64,000 bases of DNA. It comes from Strigamia acuminata (lineage: Eukaryota; Arthropoda; Chilopoda; Geophilomorpha; Linotaeniidae). This document shows positions 45,547-55,359 of the stretch, piece by piece. The stretch lies in contig CASHSZ010000001.1 in the NCBI GenBank assembly GCA_949358305.1, positions 278,501 through 342,500 of the forward strand. Reading direction: 5' to 3'. Both the position numbers and the translations under genes were made by a program. Each line of letters begins with the position of its first letter. The first letter of the stretch is position 1. Under the pieces are notes generated by a model that had not been told where the DNA came from, searched no databases, and saw nothing but the letters and a program-made list of their open reading frames with translations.

Positions 45547-48500
45547 TTATTGTTTTCCGACGAGTTTCCCGTCTTTTATGAACGGGTTTGGCTTGTGTCG
45601 ACGCATACCGTATATTTTATCAGGTTTGAGGATTCTTGTAGTCTTATTTTTGTTTGATTGCTTTCCTTTTTTAGGAGATTCTTCGACTATTTCCTCCCTC
45701 TCCGAAATCTCATCCGGGGCGTCGGCCGCTTCGTGTAACTCATCTTGAACTAAATTGGTTGGGCCAGTTTGTTCATCTAAAAACATGTCGCGAATAATTG
45801 GATTCTGCGCTGGTTTCGTCTGATATTCCGTCCAAGCCTCTTGAGGAAACTCAGGTAAGTATGGAGTTAATTCTCGGGCGTGGATCGATCTAAAATTAAC
45901 GTTGTCTGCCAATCTTTTTAGCTTGAAAGCGTTTCCGCCGTGGGCTTCGAGTATGACGTACGGGCCGTCGCGTTTGTCTGCTAGGCCTGAGTGGATCCCC
46001 TTATCGGCGCTGGACTGAATATGTGTGTCTTTCCAGACGAGGTCATTGACTTTAAAATTGCAGAAGGGCCGATCCTTTCCAGCAATGCTAATACGATCTC
46101 TCATGTCGAATATGTGAGACATCATATGTTGATAAGTGGCCGAAATAATTTGCTCCAATCTGTCGACATAAATATGAGGCTTCTCAGGATCAATTTCCAG
46201 TATTTCCTCCGGTATTCGCGGGTCCCAGGGCACTCTGAGTTCCCGAGCGAAGTTTAGAAACGCGGGAGAAAATTTGCGGTTCCTCGAGATCGTTGTGCGG
46301 ATGCTGAAGGCAATTTCACGAAGATATTCGTCCCAGCTGGAGTGAACATCGGTGAAAATTGCCAGCGCATATTTTATGTCGCGATTTAACCTTTCGACGG
46401 GATTGGCCCGTGGATTATAGGTTGATGTGTATGATGTTTCGATGTCGAATTTTTTACAGAAGTCTTTATACAAATTCGACGCAAACTGTGGTCCATTATC
46501 GGAAATTAGTTTCCGAGGGAATCCAAAATGAAGCGCCACTTCGTACAAACATCGAATGATTTTCTGCTTAGTTGGTCTCTCCATTGGAAAGAGCTCGGGC
46601 CATCCGGTCGCGACATCCATGATTACTAAAATATATTTGTTTTTATTGGAGGACGTGGGTTTTGGGCCCATTAAATCCACGCTCCAGCAGTCGAAGGGTG
46701 CGAAGGGGCCGAGTGAGATTCTTTCGTAATTCTTGGGCGTCCTAGGTTTGCACGCTTGGCATCTGGGGCAGTGGTGAATGAAACGAACAATATCTCGGGT
46801 CATTTTGGGCCAAAAATAGAGTTGGTTCGCACGGTAGATTGTTCTGGCCACTCCAGAATGTCCGGCGAGTGGGTGTCCGTGGACCATCCACAGAAACCTT
46901 GTTAGCAGACTCCTGGGTATAACGACTTTCATCGAAGTACCTGTCTCCGTCAGATCATCGCGGAAATTCGGGTGGTGTTTTAGTAGAAGTCCATCCTCGA
47001 TTAAGTACGTGGAGGCTTCTCTTTCGAATTCTTCGCGTTGGATTTCGTCGAAATTCTTGTCGGGAAATTTTTTATCTGTGATGAAGTCTCGATAAGTTTT
47101 ACAGAAGTCGTCTGTCGTTTGGGCGGCTATTAATTCGTCCCTGGTGGGCGGCTTGCTGTTCGTCCCCTTGCTTACGTGGGTGACGAATGCTCGAACGTAC
47201 TTGTCGGAGATTCGAGGTTCTATTGTTAGCTCGTAATTTGGGTGAGCGTCCCTGACAGACTGGTACGCTCGGAGCCAATAATTGTAATAATTTTGGTCTC
47301 CTGACTCGAGTTTCTCCTTGGGTAATTCGTTTAGCTTTTTAAATTCCCATTTTCGGACGGGGTTCGGACAGTAGAAGAGGCGTGAGTCGTCCTCTCCGCA
47401 GTCGGTCTCGTCTTCGGGGTCTGAAGCTGGGGCTCGTGAGAGGGCGTCTGCCACGACGTTGAATTTTCCGGGTCGGTATTCAATGATTAAGTCACAAGCC
47501 ATTAACTCTAGCTGCCAGCGCGCCATTCTTCCGGATGGTTCTTTCAACGCCATTAACCATTTTAGTGCTTCGTGGTCGGTTTGTACGTTGAACTTGGTAA
47601 ATTCCAGGTATGGTCTGAATTTTCGGATTGCCCAGACGACGGCTAGACATTCTAACTCTGTCGCATTATAATTCTTTTCGGCTGCTTGTAATTTCCGGCT
47701 GATGAACATCGTCGGGACCTCTAACATTACTCCGTCGACGTCATGCTTTTGAAGCAACGCAGCACCTAGGCCAATTCGACTGGCGTCGGTGTGAAGAGTG
47801 AATTCTCGATTAAGATCTGGCAGGGGAATCCGTTTTACATCGATCAGCATTTGTTTTATTTTGTTAAACGATGTTTCGCAGTGGTCAGTCCATTCGAACT
47901 CTTTATCGTTGCGTAACAGATCTGTGATGGGCGCCGCGACGTCTGCCAAATTTGGGAGTAATCGATTGAAGAAATTCACCATGCCCATGAAACGTTGGAC
48001 TCCTTTTACATCTTCCGGGGCGGGGAACTGGCTAATGGCCTGGGTCTTTTTCGGGTCGATGGATAGGCCACCTGTTCCGACTGTGTAACCCAGGAATGCC
48101 AATTCTTTGCGGCAAAATTTACTTTTCCCTGGATGGATGTTTAGTCCGGCCTTTGTGAGTCGCTCCATGACGTCATTCACATGCATCAAGTGGTCTGTAA
48201 AGGTCTGAGAGACTATTACTATGTCGTCAAGATAAGCCCATGCGTATTTGTGTAAGGCGTCGCCGAGAACTTTTTCTATTAATTTTTGAAAGGTGGCGGG
48301 TGCGTTTACTAACCCGAAGGGCATTACATTAAACATCAGTCGACCCTGTGGTGCCCAAAAAGCTGTTTTCTCCTTATCCTCTTCCCGCAATTCAACCTGC
48401 CAGTAACCCTTGGACAAGTCCATGGTCGTGACCCAGTTAAATGGGGCGAGTTCTCGTAAAATTGCTTCTATTGATGGCATTTGGATGGGGTCAATGACGG

Positions 48501-49560
48501 TTATGGCGTTTAAAGGTCTATAATCGATGCAGAGGCGCGGTTCGGAGCCTGGTCGCATGACGAGGACAATCCTCATTCCATACTCTCCGATGGCGTGCGA
48601 CACGATCCCCTTTTCGAGCAACTCGTTGCACATTGTTCTTACGATGTGTCTCTTCTGGGGATTCATAGTCTTAAAAGGCACTCGTACCGGTTTGCCCGTA
48701 ACCAATTCGATCTCGTGCATTACGTAACTTGTCTTCCCTGGATCCTTATTTAAGTTCTTCGAGTGCTTCTTGAGCATTTCCTCGAGGAGCTTCGTTTGTT
48801 CTTCTCCAAGGTTGGCGTCTGCAGCCAGATTATGTATTAAATTCTCCTCCTGGAGGATAGTATTAAATGATTTAAAATTATAGTCTTGGATGAACTTTTT
48901 AATTTCGCCTCCTCCCCATTCCTCGTCGTCCTTAGCTTTGTCTAGGAGTTCCGGAGGTATTATGGGTAGTCGTGGGTCCTCGTGGTTGTCAATGTAATTC
49001 CACGAACGTGTGACTGGGTTGGGCTGGATGTTCATCCGTTCCATCAAATCCATTCCTATCAGCAGGATTGTGTCTCGGGTTGGTAACACGATGAAGAAAT
49101 GCTTAATCGTGCCTCCTTCCCATACGAAATCGGTTGATAACGTCCCCACTGCTCTAACTTCTCCCGCTGCCGTAAGAACTCGAATATTCTCGTTCATCCC
49201 CCGTAATTTTCTCTGTATTTTTTCGTCGAGTGATTCGAATAAGTCGGTAGAGATAAACGACTGATCCGCTCCCGAGTCGAGTAGTCCCATTAATACCTTT
49301 TTGCCGAAAGATACCGGTATTTTAGCCAGTACGCTCTTCGCTTCTGTTGATAGGTTGCAACGAAGTATTCGCTTTTTAAGAGGATTGGCCCCTTGGTCAA
49401 GCGGTAAAGTCATGAAAGCGTTGGCTATGCCGTCTTCGTCTCTAATTTCGAATTTCCGTTTTTTGGTTGGAGTTGTGACTTCCTCGTTGGCAGCTTCCTC
49501 GAAAAATTCCAACAATTTTTTCATTTCTTTAATTTGTTTTTCCACTAGTGTAAGGTCCAT
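45547..49560 (-). CDS. pol: Pol polyprotein of the second gypsy-type element
   Basis: 1337 aa from the first ATG; the frame is open further back to a slip site in gag. Protease: LLDSGADQSF (D95). Reverse transcriptase: DLSKGYWQVEL and AYLDDIVIVS (~445). RNase H: HTDASRIGLGAAL and ADALSRAP. Integrase: H-x-H...CPRCQACK finger (~890-930), SVDLMG, ISDNGPQF and NPVERLNRDIK. A GPYVILE module lies near 1198. All catalytic residues are present. It resembles Pol of the 9-21 kb element throughout, with shared C-terminal layout, so the two are sister families. Confidence 0.93.
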   Translation of the reverse strand: MDLTLVEKQIKEMKKLLEFFEEAANEEVTTPTKKRKFEIRDEDGIANAFMTLPLDQGANPLKKRILRCNLSTEAKSVLAKIPVSFGKKVLMGLLDSGADQSFISTDLFESLDEKIQRKLRGMNENIRVLTAAGEVRAVGTLSTDFVWEGGTIKHFFIVLPTRDTILLIGMDLMERMNIQPNPVTRSWNYIDNHEDPRLPIIPPELLDKAKDDEEWGGGEIKKFIQDYNFKSFNTILQEENLIHNLAADANLGEEQTKLLEEMLKKHSKNLNKDPGKTSYVMHEIELVTGKPVRVPFKTMNPQKRHIVRTMCNELLEKGIVSHAIGEYGMRIVLVMRPGSEPRLCIDYRPLNAITVIDPIQMPSIEAILRELAPFNWVTTMDLSKGYWQVELREEDKEKTAFWAPQGRLMFNVMPFGLVNAPATFQKLIEKVLGDALHKYAWAYLDDIVIVSQTFTDHLMHVNDVMERLTKAGLNIHPGKSKFCRKELAFLGYTVGTGGLSIDPKKTQAISQFPAPEDVKGVQRFMGMVNFFNRLLPNLADVAAPITDLLRNDKEFEWTDHCETSFNKIKQMLIDVKRIPLPDLNREFTLHTDASRIGLGAALLQKHDVDGVMLEVPTMFISRKLQAAEKNYNATELECLAVVWAIRKFRPYLEFTKFNVQTDHEALKWLMALKEPSGRMARWQLELMACDLIIEYRPGKFNVVADALSRAPASDPEDETDCGEDDSRLFYCPNPVRKWEFKKLNELPKEKLESGDQNYYNYWLRAYQSVRDAHPNYELTIEPRISDKYVRAFVTHVSKGTNSKPPTRDELIAAQTTDDFCKTYRDFITDKKFPDKNFDEIQREEFEREASTYLIEDGLLLKHHPNFRDDLTETGTSMKVVIPRSLLTRFLWMVHGHPLAGHSGVARTIYRANQLYFWPKMTRDIVRFIHHCPRCQACKPRTPKNYERISLGPFAPFDCWSVDLMGPKPTSSNKNKYILVIMDVATGWPELFPMERPTKQKIIRCLYEVALHFGFPRKLISDNGPQFASNLYKDFCKKFDIETSYTSTYNPRANPVERLNRDIKYALAIFTDVHSSWDEYLREIAFSIRTTISRNRKFSPAFLNFARELRVPWDPRIPEEILEIDPEKPHIYVDRLEQIISATYQHMMSHIFDMRDRISIAGKDRPFCNFKVNDLVWKDTHIQSSADKGIHSGLADKRDGPYVILEAHGGNAFKLKRLADNVNFRSIHARELTPYLPEFPQEAWTEYQTKPAQNPIIRDMFLDEQTGPTNLVQDELHEAADAPDEISEREEIVEESPKKGKQSNKNKTTRILKPDKIYGMRRHKPNPFIKDGKLVGKQ

Positions 49561-49592
49561 CTTTTTCGAAGTTATCGCGAGCGGATGTGGAA

Positions 49593-52472
49593 TTATTTTT
49601 GTTCCGCCCGCGAGTTCCAGTTTTTTGTCATACTGTCGAATTTGGCGGTGAGTTCCTTCAAGACTTTTTCTTGCTCCTTAGCGAGCAATTTCACTAGCTC
49701 TTCTCTCTCTGCGGCCTTGTCGTCGGCTTTTTTCTTTGCCAGTTTCGGGCAGGTCTGACGCCAGTGGCCGTCCTCGTTGCAGAAATTACAAGGGCTTTTC
49801 TTCTTTCCCTCCCGCACAAAAGGTTTTTTGGGGTAGTCTTTCTTCTCAGAAGTCGCCTCTGTTTTCGGGTTGTGATGTTCCGATTTTCTGGACTTCATCT
49901 GAGGTCGGTAGCTGGGTGCTAGTTCCTTCCCCATGTTTGCATGTACAACCTCGTTGATACCTTCGTCGACTTCATCGCTTTCCGAGAATTGCTCAGAATC
50001 TTCGCTTACTTCGTCTTCCGACTTTTCCTCGGCGGCGTTAGTTTGCGTGCGATAGGCCTTATTTGGAGGTGGTAATGGGTTGGAAGCTTGTTGGTTTTTC
50101 TTTGAGGGGAGTGGCTCTATACTTCCGTTTAGATAATTTCGCGATTGGAGCAGCTTAGTGGAGTCTATGCTGCGTTCCTGTATTCGTTGCTGTCGAGCCA
50201 CTCCTAGAGCTCGTTCTTCTTTTGTCAGATTTTCGTTATACCGAGCATTTACTTCGGTGTGTTTTTTCTCGACGAAAGCGAGGATGGCTTTGAAATTATC
50301 TCCTTTAGGAGCGTTCATTTCTCGTAGGACTTTGGTTGCGGTTTCGTTTAGTCCTTGTTCGAAGAGAGCTTTCTGAGCGTGTTGGTCAAATGGTTTGTCC
50401 ATTTCACGAAACAGGCTGTCGGCTCGTTGTACGTACTCCCTCAGAGTTTCCCCGGGAGCTTGCTTCATAGAGCTTACTCTTTTCTGGATTTCTTGGCTCG
50501 TCTCGCCATATTGATTGTGGAACTTTATGACGAAGTCTTCCCAGTTTCGGGGTTGGACATCAGCGTACCAGATTCGGGCCCGATTTATCAGCATTTCTGG
50601 TATTCCGCGCGCAACCATTTCGTCGGGTTCCGCTCCCAAACGATTAATCGTCAGGGCGACTTCGTCCAAAAACAAGTTGCCAGCGTTCCAGGATCCGTCG
50701 AACTTAATTAGTCTCAGGGTCGTCCACTTGATGTTGTTATCCTTGCGAGAATACAGCCATCGGTCCGCGGAGTAACGTTTCAACAATCCTTCGCTTCGAT
50801 CGTCTTCCTCGGTCTCTTGGCCACGGCTCTGTTGAAGTTTTTGGTCCATGGCTTGAAGGAGTTCGTCTTTCATCGTCCGTAGTTGGTTGCTTAGCGAGTC
50901 AGTCTCACTAGGCAGCGGTGATGATCGTGGATTGTCGGAAGGGAGGCTTGGGTAATGCGTACCGTTGCCTGTCAGTCCGAATTGATTGTGTTGAAACGAC
51001 GTTTGTCCTGATGATCCCACGGCGTTCGGATTATTCGTGAGGTCTTGCGCTACCGTTGAGTTATCGGGGTTCGATTTTTCCGGAGCGGCGGTTCGGCTCA
51101 ACTTTGTTCCGGGCGGTACCAGGTCGTCCAGTCGGGTCCCCGTGAGGCCTTCATCCGTTTTTTTGATAAAAACATAGGAGTCTCTTCCAGCATATGCTTC
51201 GGCGGCGTGCTTCTTTTCGAGGTGATTTTTAACTGCGTTAATCTCCTCGAGCGTCGGCATGGCCAGTTTATTTTGACCTGCTTCGTTGCGTATCTGGTTC
51301 TTCTGATTTATACATCTGATTAGTTCGGCGTTAGGGTCGCCTGGGTTGGTATTACTGGTTTGGCCAGTTTTCATTGCAAATGAGTTTTTTATTGCCCATG
51401 ATTGCGCGCCCTGATTATTCCTCCTATCCTGTATAAACGCCTCGTACAGTTCTCCTTTGACTTCGTCCGATTCGTTCAAGATGCTATCTAGTCCGCTGAC
51501 TCGGATACTGCCGTGAGATGCTTGAGAGTCGATACTTTCACTGTCTGACGTTGCTTCGCCGCCGGTCTCGGACTGCTGTCGATCTGCTCCGACCCGACGT
51601 CGTTTCTCCCCGCGTCTGGCCGTGTTATCTGCCGATCGTTTTTCAGTCCTCTGATTTACTAGGTCGATTACCCGGCTTAGTTCTGCGTAAGGATCCTTGT
51701 CCTGATCGATCTCGATGCCGTGTGCGCAGGCCACTCGTGTCACTTCTATTGCTTTGGCTACCAGCTCCTTAGCTGTGTGAGACCGTTCTGGGGAGCTCTG
51801 TACGGAGTTTGGCTCCGAATGCTGGCTTAACCCGTTGCTTGGTGGCCGGATCTGGTAGTCCTTGGCCATTTCTCGTTCGATTATTCTTTGCTTCGCGAGC
51901 AATTCTCGAGCCAGCTCGCGCTCCATTGCCGTTTGTTTTTCTTGGCTTTCACGGGCGGCCGCCATCTGCTTAGCTTGACGTTCTTGTGCCAAGCTTTGTT
52001 CCATGGCAGCTAATTTCTCGCGATGCTCTCTGGCTAAATCTTCCATCAATTCGTTTTTCTTCTTTTCCAACGCGGCTGTTCTCGCTTGGTCGGCTCGGGT
52101 AGCCTCGTTGATAATTGCGGCGCCTGTGCTTGCCGCTTTATTTAGAAGAGTCATTAGATCCATTTCACTGGGATCCTTTTCGACTGGTCTGGGGCTTTTC
52201 AATCCGAATCGAGGGTTTTCGAACGATTTATTTAACCTGTTTTCTTCGTGAGGGCTTCCTGATCCTTCGAATTCGCCTCCCGTGAACGGAAGTTGTCTTG
52301 CAAGGGGAAGGCCTTCACTTGATGATTCCGTTGAAACTTCAGTCGAGTTAGTCTCGACTTCTGGTTCCACGTGGTTCGCTTCTTCCGCTTTTTGGCGTTC
52401 GATTTCTTCGGTTTCCTTTCTCTCCTTTTCGTCGTTACGCCTTTTTCTGTCTTCTGCGGTAGTTTTCGTCAT
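49593..52472 (-). CDS. gag: Gag polyprotein of the second gypsy-type element
   Basis: 959 aa. Glu/Lys-rich coiled coil at about 120-230, Ser/Asn-rich linkers, capsid-like domain (about 600-780; NWEDFVIKFHNQYGE, PGETLREYVQRADSLF), acidic region and one CCHC knuckle (CNFCNEDGHWRQTC). Translation starts at the ATG 75 bp after the primer site. The frame ends 33 bp before the first pol ATG, in a different phase. Confidence 0.92.
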   Translation of the reverse strand: MTKTTAEDRKRRNDEKERKETEEIERQKAEEANHVEPEVETNSTEVSTESSSEGLPLARQLPFTGGEFEGSGSPHEENRLNKSFENPRFGLKSPRPVEKDPSEMDLMTLLNKAASTGAAIINEATRADQARTAALEKKKNELMEDLAREHREKLAAMEQSLAQERQAKQMAAARESQEKQTAMERELARELLAKQRIIEREMAKDYQIRPPSNGLSQHSEPNSVQSSPERSHTAKELVAKAIEVTRVACAHGIEIDQDKDPYAELSRVIDLVNQRTEKRSADNTARRGEKRRRVGADRQQSETGGEATSDSESIDSQASHGSIRVSGLDSILNESDEVKGELYEAFIQDRRNNQGAQSWAIKNSFAMKTGQTSNTNPGDPNAELIRCINQKNQIRNEAGQNKLAMPTLEEINAVKNHLEKKHAAEAYAGRDSYVFIKKTDEGLTGTRLDDLVPPGTKLSRTAAPEKSNPDNSTVAQDLTNNPNAVGSSGQTSFQHNQFGLTGNGTHYPSLPSDNPRSSPLPSETDSLSNQLRTMKDELLQAMDQKLQQSRGQETEEDDRSEGLLKRYSADRWLYSRKDNNIKWTTLRLIKFDGSWNAGNLFLDEVALTINRLGAEPDEMVARGIPEMLINRARIWYADVQPRNWEDFVIKFHNQYGETSQEIQKRVSSMKQAPGETLREYVQRADSLFREMDKPFDQHAQKALFEQGLNETATKVLREMNAPKGDNFKAILAFVEKKHTEVNARYNENLTKEERALGVARQQRIQERSIDSTKLLQSRNYLNGSIEPLPSKKNQQASNPLPPPNKAYRTQTNAAEEKSEDEVSEDSEQFSESDEVDEGINEVVHANMGKELAPSYRPQMKSRKSEHHNPKTEATSEKKDYPKKPFVREGKKKSPCNFCNEDGHWRQTCPKLAKKKADDKAAEREELVKLLAKEQEKVLKELTAKFDSMTKNWNSRAEQK
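49620..49626 (-). promoter_or_regulatory. -1 frameshift site (A AAA AAC)
   Basis: On the minus strand the heptamer lies in the gag phase acA-AAA-AAC. The -1 frame is open from there through the pol ATG at 49560. Conserved in kind and phase with 13195-13201. Confidence 0.75.
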
Positions 52473-52546
52473 TTTCTTGCGATATAATGATCGGTCGAAA
52501 GATCCCGGTTATTATTTAAAGTTTTGTCGTAAGGTTAGCAAATTCT

Positions 52547-52564
52547 ATCCCGGACAGGCCCCCA
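52547..52564 (-). promoter_or_regulatory. primer binding site, tRNA-Pro-like
   Basis: Minus strand TGGGGGCCTGTCCGGGAT, two bases from the LTR end; two mismatches to the tRNA-Pro complement. Confidence 0.75.
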
Positions 52565-52566
52565 CG

Positions 52567-53197
52567 TGTCGTGATTCGACTTTGTGGTTAAAGATAATAA
52601 ATAATAGTACTCGGGAAATACAATATAAGATATAATACTGCTTTATTAAACACGCTTACTAATACAGTAAAGGTTAAGGTGATTCCAATGATGGTCCTCG
52701 GATTCTTCTGCGAATACGAGTCGCCGCTAAACAATGGTAGATCCTATTGTTTAGTCCTACGCGTGGTCTGTGTTGTTGTCTAGGGTTATTTCCACGTGTT
52801 ATAACGAACACGCGAGAATTCGCTTTCTCGTGCGAATTAAACGAATATCGCTTGGATATTTATTCTAGCGTAGATTGGCTACGCTAAATAAATGTGGCTG
52901 TTGTACAGTTGAAATGGTCAGCGGGCACCGGTCCTCGATCAATCCGTGAAACGGCCTGAAAGGTGAGGTAAATGGTGCTCTTGCTGAAATGTGGTAACTG
53001 TAGTATATTTCCGGTCAAGCGTTGGCGTTATATATTAGCCGGAAATGACGTCATATGCAAATCCTTCTGATTATGCAGGTTCGCAGAAACACGAGACTAG
53101 TCAGTCTATTCGGTATTTCTAGCGCGCTCTAGTGGCGAGGATTAATAACATGATAATCGTCGCTAATTACTTCTTCAGGTGATGCCGAATCACCACA
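52567..53197 (-). repeat. 5' LTR, complete
   Basis: 631 bp, minus strand TGTGGTGATTCGG...CACGACA. The tip folds GGTGAT / ATCACC with a 5-base loop. Confidence 0.9.
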
Positions 53198-53283
53198 GGC
53201 TGTATTCGGAAATTGAATAATGGCATTTACTATTTTCAGTCGAATACAGAATACCTGCCGAAAAATTGATGCACCCATTAACC

Positions 53284-53298
53284 TTAGGTTAGGTTAGG
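53284..53298. repeat. (TTAGG)3
   Basis: Three perfect TTAGG units, the arthropod telomere motif; very short. Confidence 0.5.
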
Positions 53299-53402
53299 AA
53301 TGTGCATCGGAAGTTGGTGGCACACACTCCAGATACTGACAAAACACGAATTTTATTTTGCCGGGTATTTTCGAGCCGTAGAAAGACAGAGAGTTTAGCT
53401 AC

Positions 53403-53545
53403 CACTGGAATCAGAAACAACGCGAATCTCAAAAGGAAACGAGTATTATCCCGATGCGTCAATAATGCCAAGCAGTGCTTAACAATTACTGGAATCAGAA
53501 ACAACACGAATCCAAAGAAAACATGCATATTATCCCGATGAGTCA
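53403..53545. repeat. two-copy direct repeat, period about 86 bp
   Basis: ACTGGAATCAGAAACAACGC...TTATCCCGATGCGTCA recurs as ACTGGAATCAGAAACAACAC...TTATCCCGATGAGTCA. Confidence 0.7.
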
Positions 53546-53549
53546 GTCT

Positions 53550-54450
53550 CACCAAACTGTTGAATCTCGATGAGAAATGAGCGCTAACGCGTACTAATTG
53601 GCACGTACGGTCGCCCAAACACATCCAAAATCCAAACCAAGGCAGGGCGGCCAAACCGGGCTAATGCACCGCGCTGCTCGCGCAAGGAACTAAAACGCAC
53701 AAACTCATGGCGCAAATGAATTTAATTCTGGCCCCAAACGGCATATCACGGTGCTAAAAAACAAATGAAAGAGGAAAAACAAAGGAAATTCGAATGGATT
53801 AAAAGTGTGTACTTAAACGCGATTGACTATGGAAAAAACTAAGTGGCCATGTTTCAGGCTCATGAGCAAGAGATAGCTTAGAGGCAGCTCCCTCGTGAGT
53901 TGTGATGGCGATGAACACCAGCTAATTAAAGCTCTTACGCGTCCGGCATACCAAGCACAACTGACTAGGCAGAGGGAAAAAGGGTAAGAGGTAAACTTGG
54001 TCCAGAATAGACTGGGCCAAGTTAAACCAATCACAGAAGAGAAAATCAACCAATCCGTTGCTTTGGTGCATGCTAAATGAGCATGACTCATGTCAACACA
54101 CCGAATCAGCTGATAAGTAAAGTAGGAAGCAAACAGAAAAAGAACAAAAAATAGAAAAGACAGGAAAGAGCAAGTGAAAATAGGACAAAATTAGGTTAAA
54201 GTTAGGAGAAACTAAGGGAAAACCAACACAAATGAGGATGTGAACACAAAATAAATACAAGATTAGGAATAGGGTTATTTAGCGAACAAAATACAACAAT
54301 TGGGATTTAACAAACAGGGAAAAGCGCGTATATTTAACGTGTGAAAACCTCTAGACCGTGACAAATTTATACATCTTTTTTGTTTTTTTAATCAGCTTAA
54401 TGAAAACAAATTAATAAACTAAATAACAATTTTACTTTTTCGAAAAACTT
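53550..54450. other. intergenic, no gene recognised
   Basis: Only short frames without motifs (for example 53813-54091 minus). No repeat ends were resolved. Confidence 0.5.
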
Positions 54451-55162
54451 TGTGGTAATCTCGATTATTTGTGCAATAAAAAATGTCACCACTTAAAAAT
54501 ATTTAGTACCGTATTTCATTTTGTATTTCTTAATTTACTTGGTTTGGCACAGGACAAACCAAGTCATCTGACCGAGGGAAGTAAGATCCCTAGGCACATC
54601 TCACCCCAATTTTGGTGGGGTAGCCCCTAATTAACCGTTTCGGTGCAGCACTAGAATCCTTGTGTTAGAAGTTCGTAGCGATGATCAGTTGTGTTGTTGT
54701 TGTTGGTGTGTATGTGTCAAGAATGGGCCAAACCGCCAAAATTTGGGGTTTTATGCACTCTCGAAATCTACGCACCAAATATGTGCAGATTGCTAATTTT
54801 GGCACAACAAAGAGATTTTGTTGCGCCAAAAGCCGTTAGTATTGCACCATAACCATTGGCTATGGGAAGGGTGGAGTGTGCCAGGCACACTTCAATTATG
54901 CGCAGAGGATGCTGCGCAGACAGAGTAATTTAGTGAAACAAAGCATTTTGCCTCACTAGGCGGTTAATTAGCGCCTCACCCCACATAATATTGGGGTGAA
55001 CCGTGCTAGGAGAGTTTTTCTCCCCTCGTTATGTAATTCTGTTTGGCGTGTGCCAAACAGGAAATAAACAAAATAATATAAAATATTCAACTTCTTTCGT
55101 GGTGACTATTTATTTATTAAAAGACACAGAAAACTAAATAAAAGCAACTCAGGGTCACCACA
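54451..55162. mobile_element. two LTR fragments facing each other
   Basis: 54451 to about 54690 (plus) starts TGTGGTAATCTC and carries GACCGAGGGAAGTAAGATCC, a relative of the 959-bp LTR. About 54700-55162 (minus) starts TGTGGTGACCCTGAG at 55162 and matches the first ~450 bp of the 41751 solo LTR. Both keep their U3 tips outward and both lack 3' ends. It abuts the upstream region of gene D. Confidence 0.75.
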
Positions 55163-55214
55163 AACGTCACTCAACAAAAGCCAGTAAATAATACTATACT
55201 CCATTCTTTTTTTC

Positions 55215-55263
55215 CTGTCAACTTGTCAACAATGGTTGCAAAAGCAAAACGACATAAATAGAT
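55215..55263 (+). promoter_or_regulatory. conserved promoter block, gene D
   Basis: CTGTCAACTTGTCAACAATG..GTTGCAAAAGCAAAACGACATAAATAGAT. The LTR pair ends only 52 bp upstream of this block. Confidence 0.45.
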
Positions 55264-55359
55264 TTTTACTCAACATTATTTCCTTTTAAATCGATAAATA
55301 TTTCCTAAAAATTCAGTTTAAAAGGAAAAGCCTCCGCTTACCTTGCACCATTCAACACC

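Larger units (their letters stand above)
45071..53197 (-). mobile_element. second Ty3/gypsy-type element, 3' end deleted
   Basis: GGCT duplications at 45067-45070 and 53198-53201 mark the original insertion. The 5' LTR (52567-53197, 631 bp) is whole; the 3' LTR (45071-45507) matches only its last 437 bp. A deletion between the pol stop and the LTR removed the polypurine tract and about 194 bp of LTR. Gag and pol frames are intact. Confidence 0.92.

Noticed and set aside
53284-53298. Telomere or subtelomere location
   Set aside because: Only three TTAGG units, surrounded by transposons and genes.
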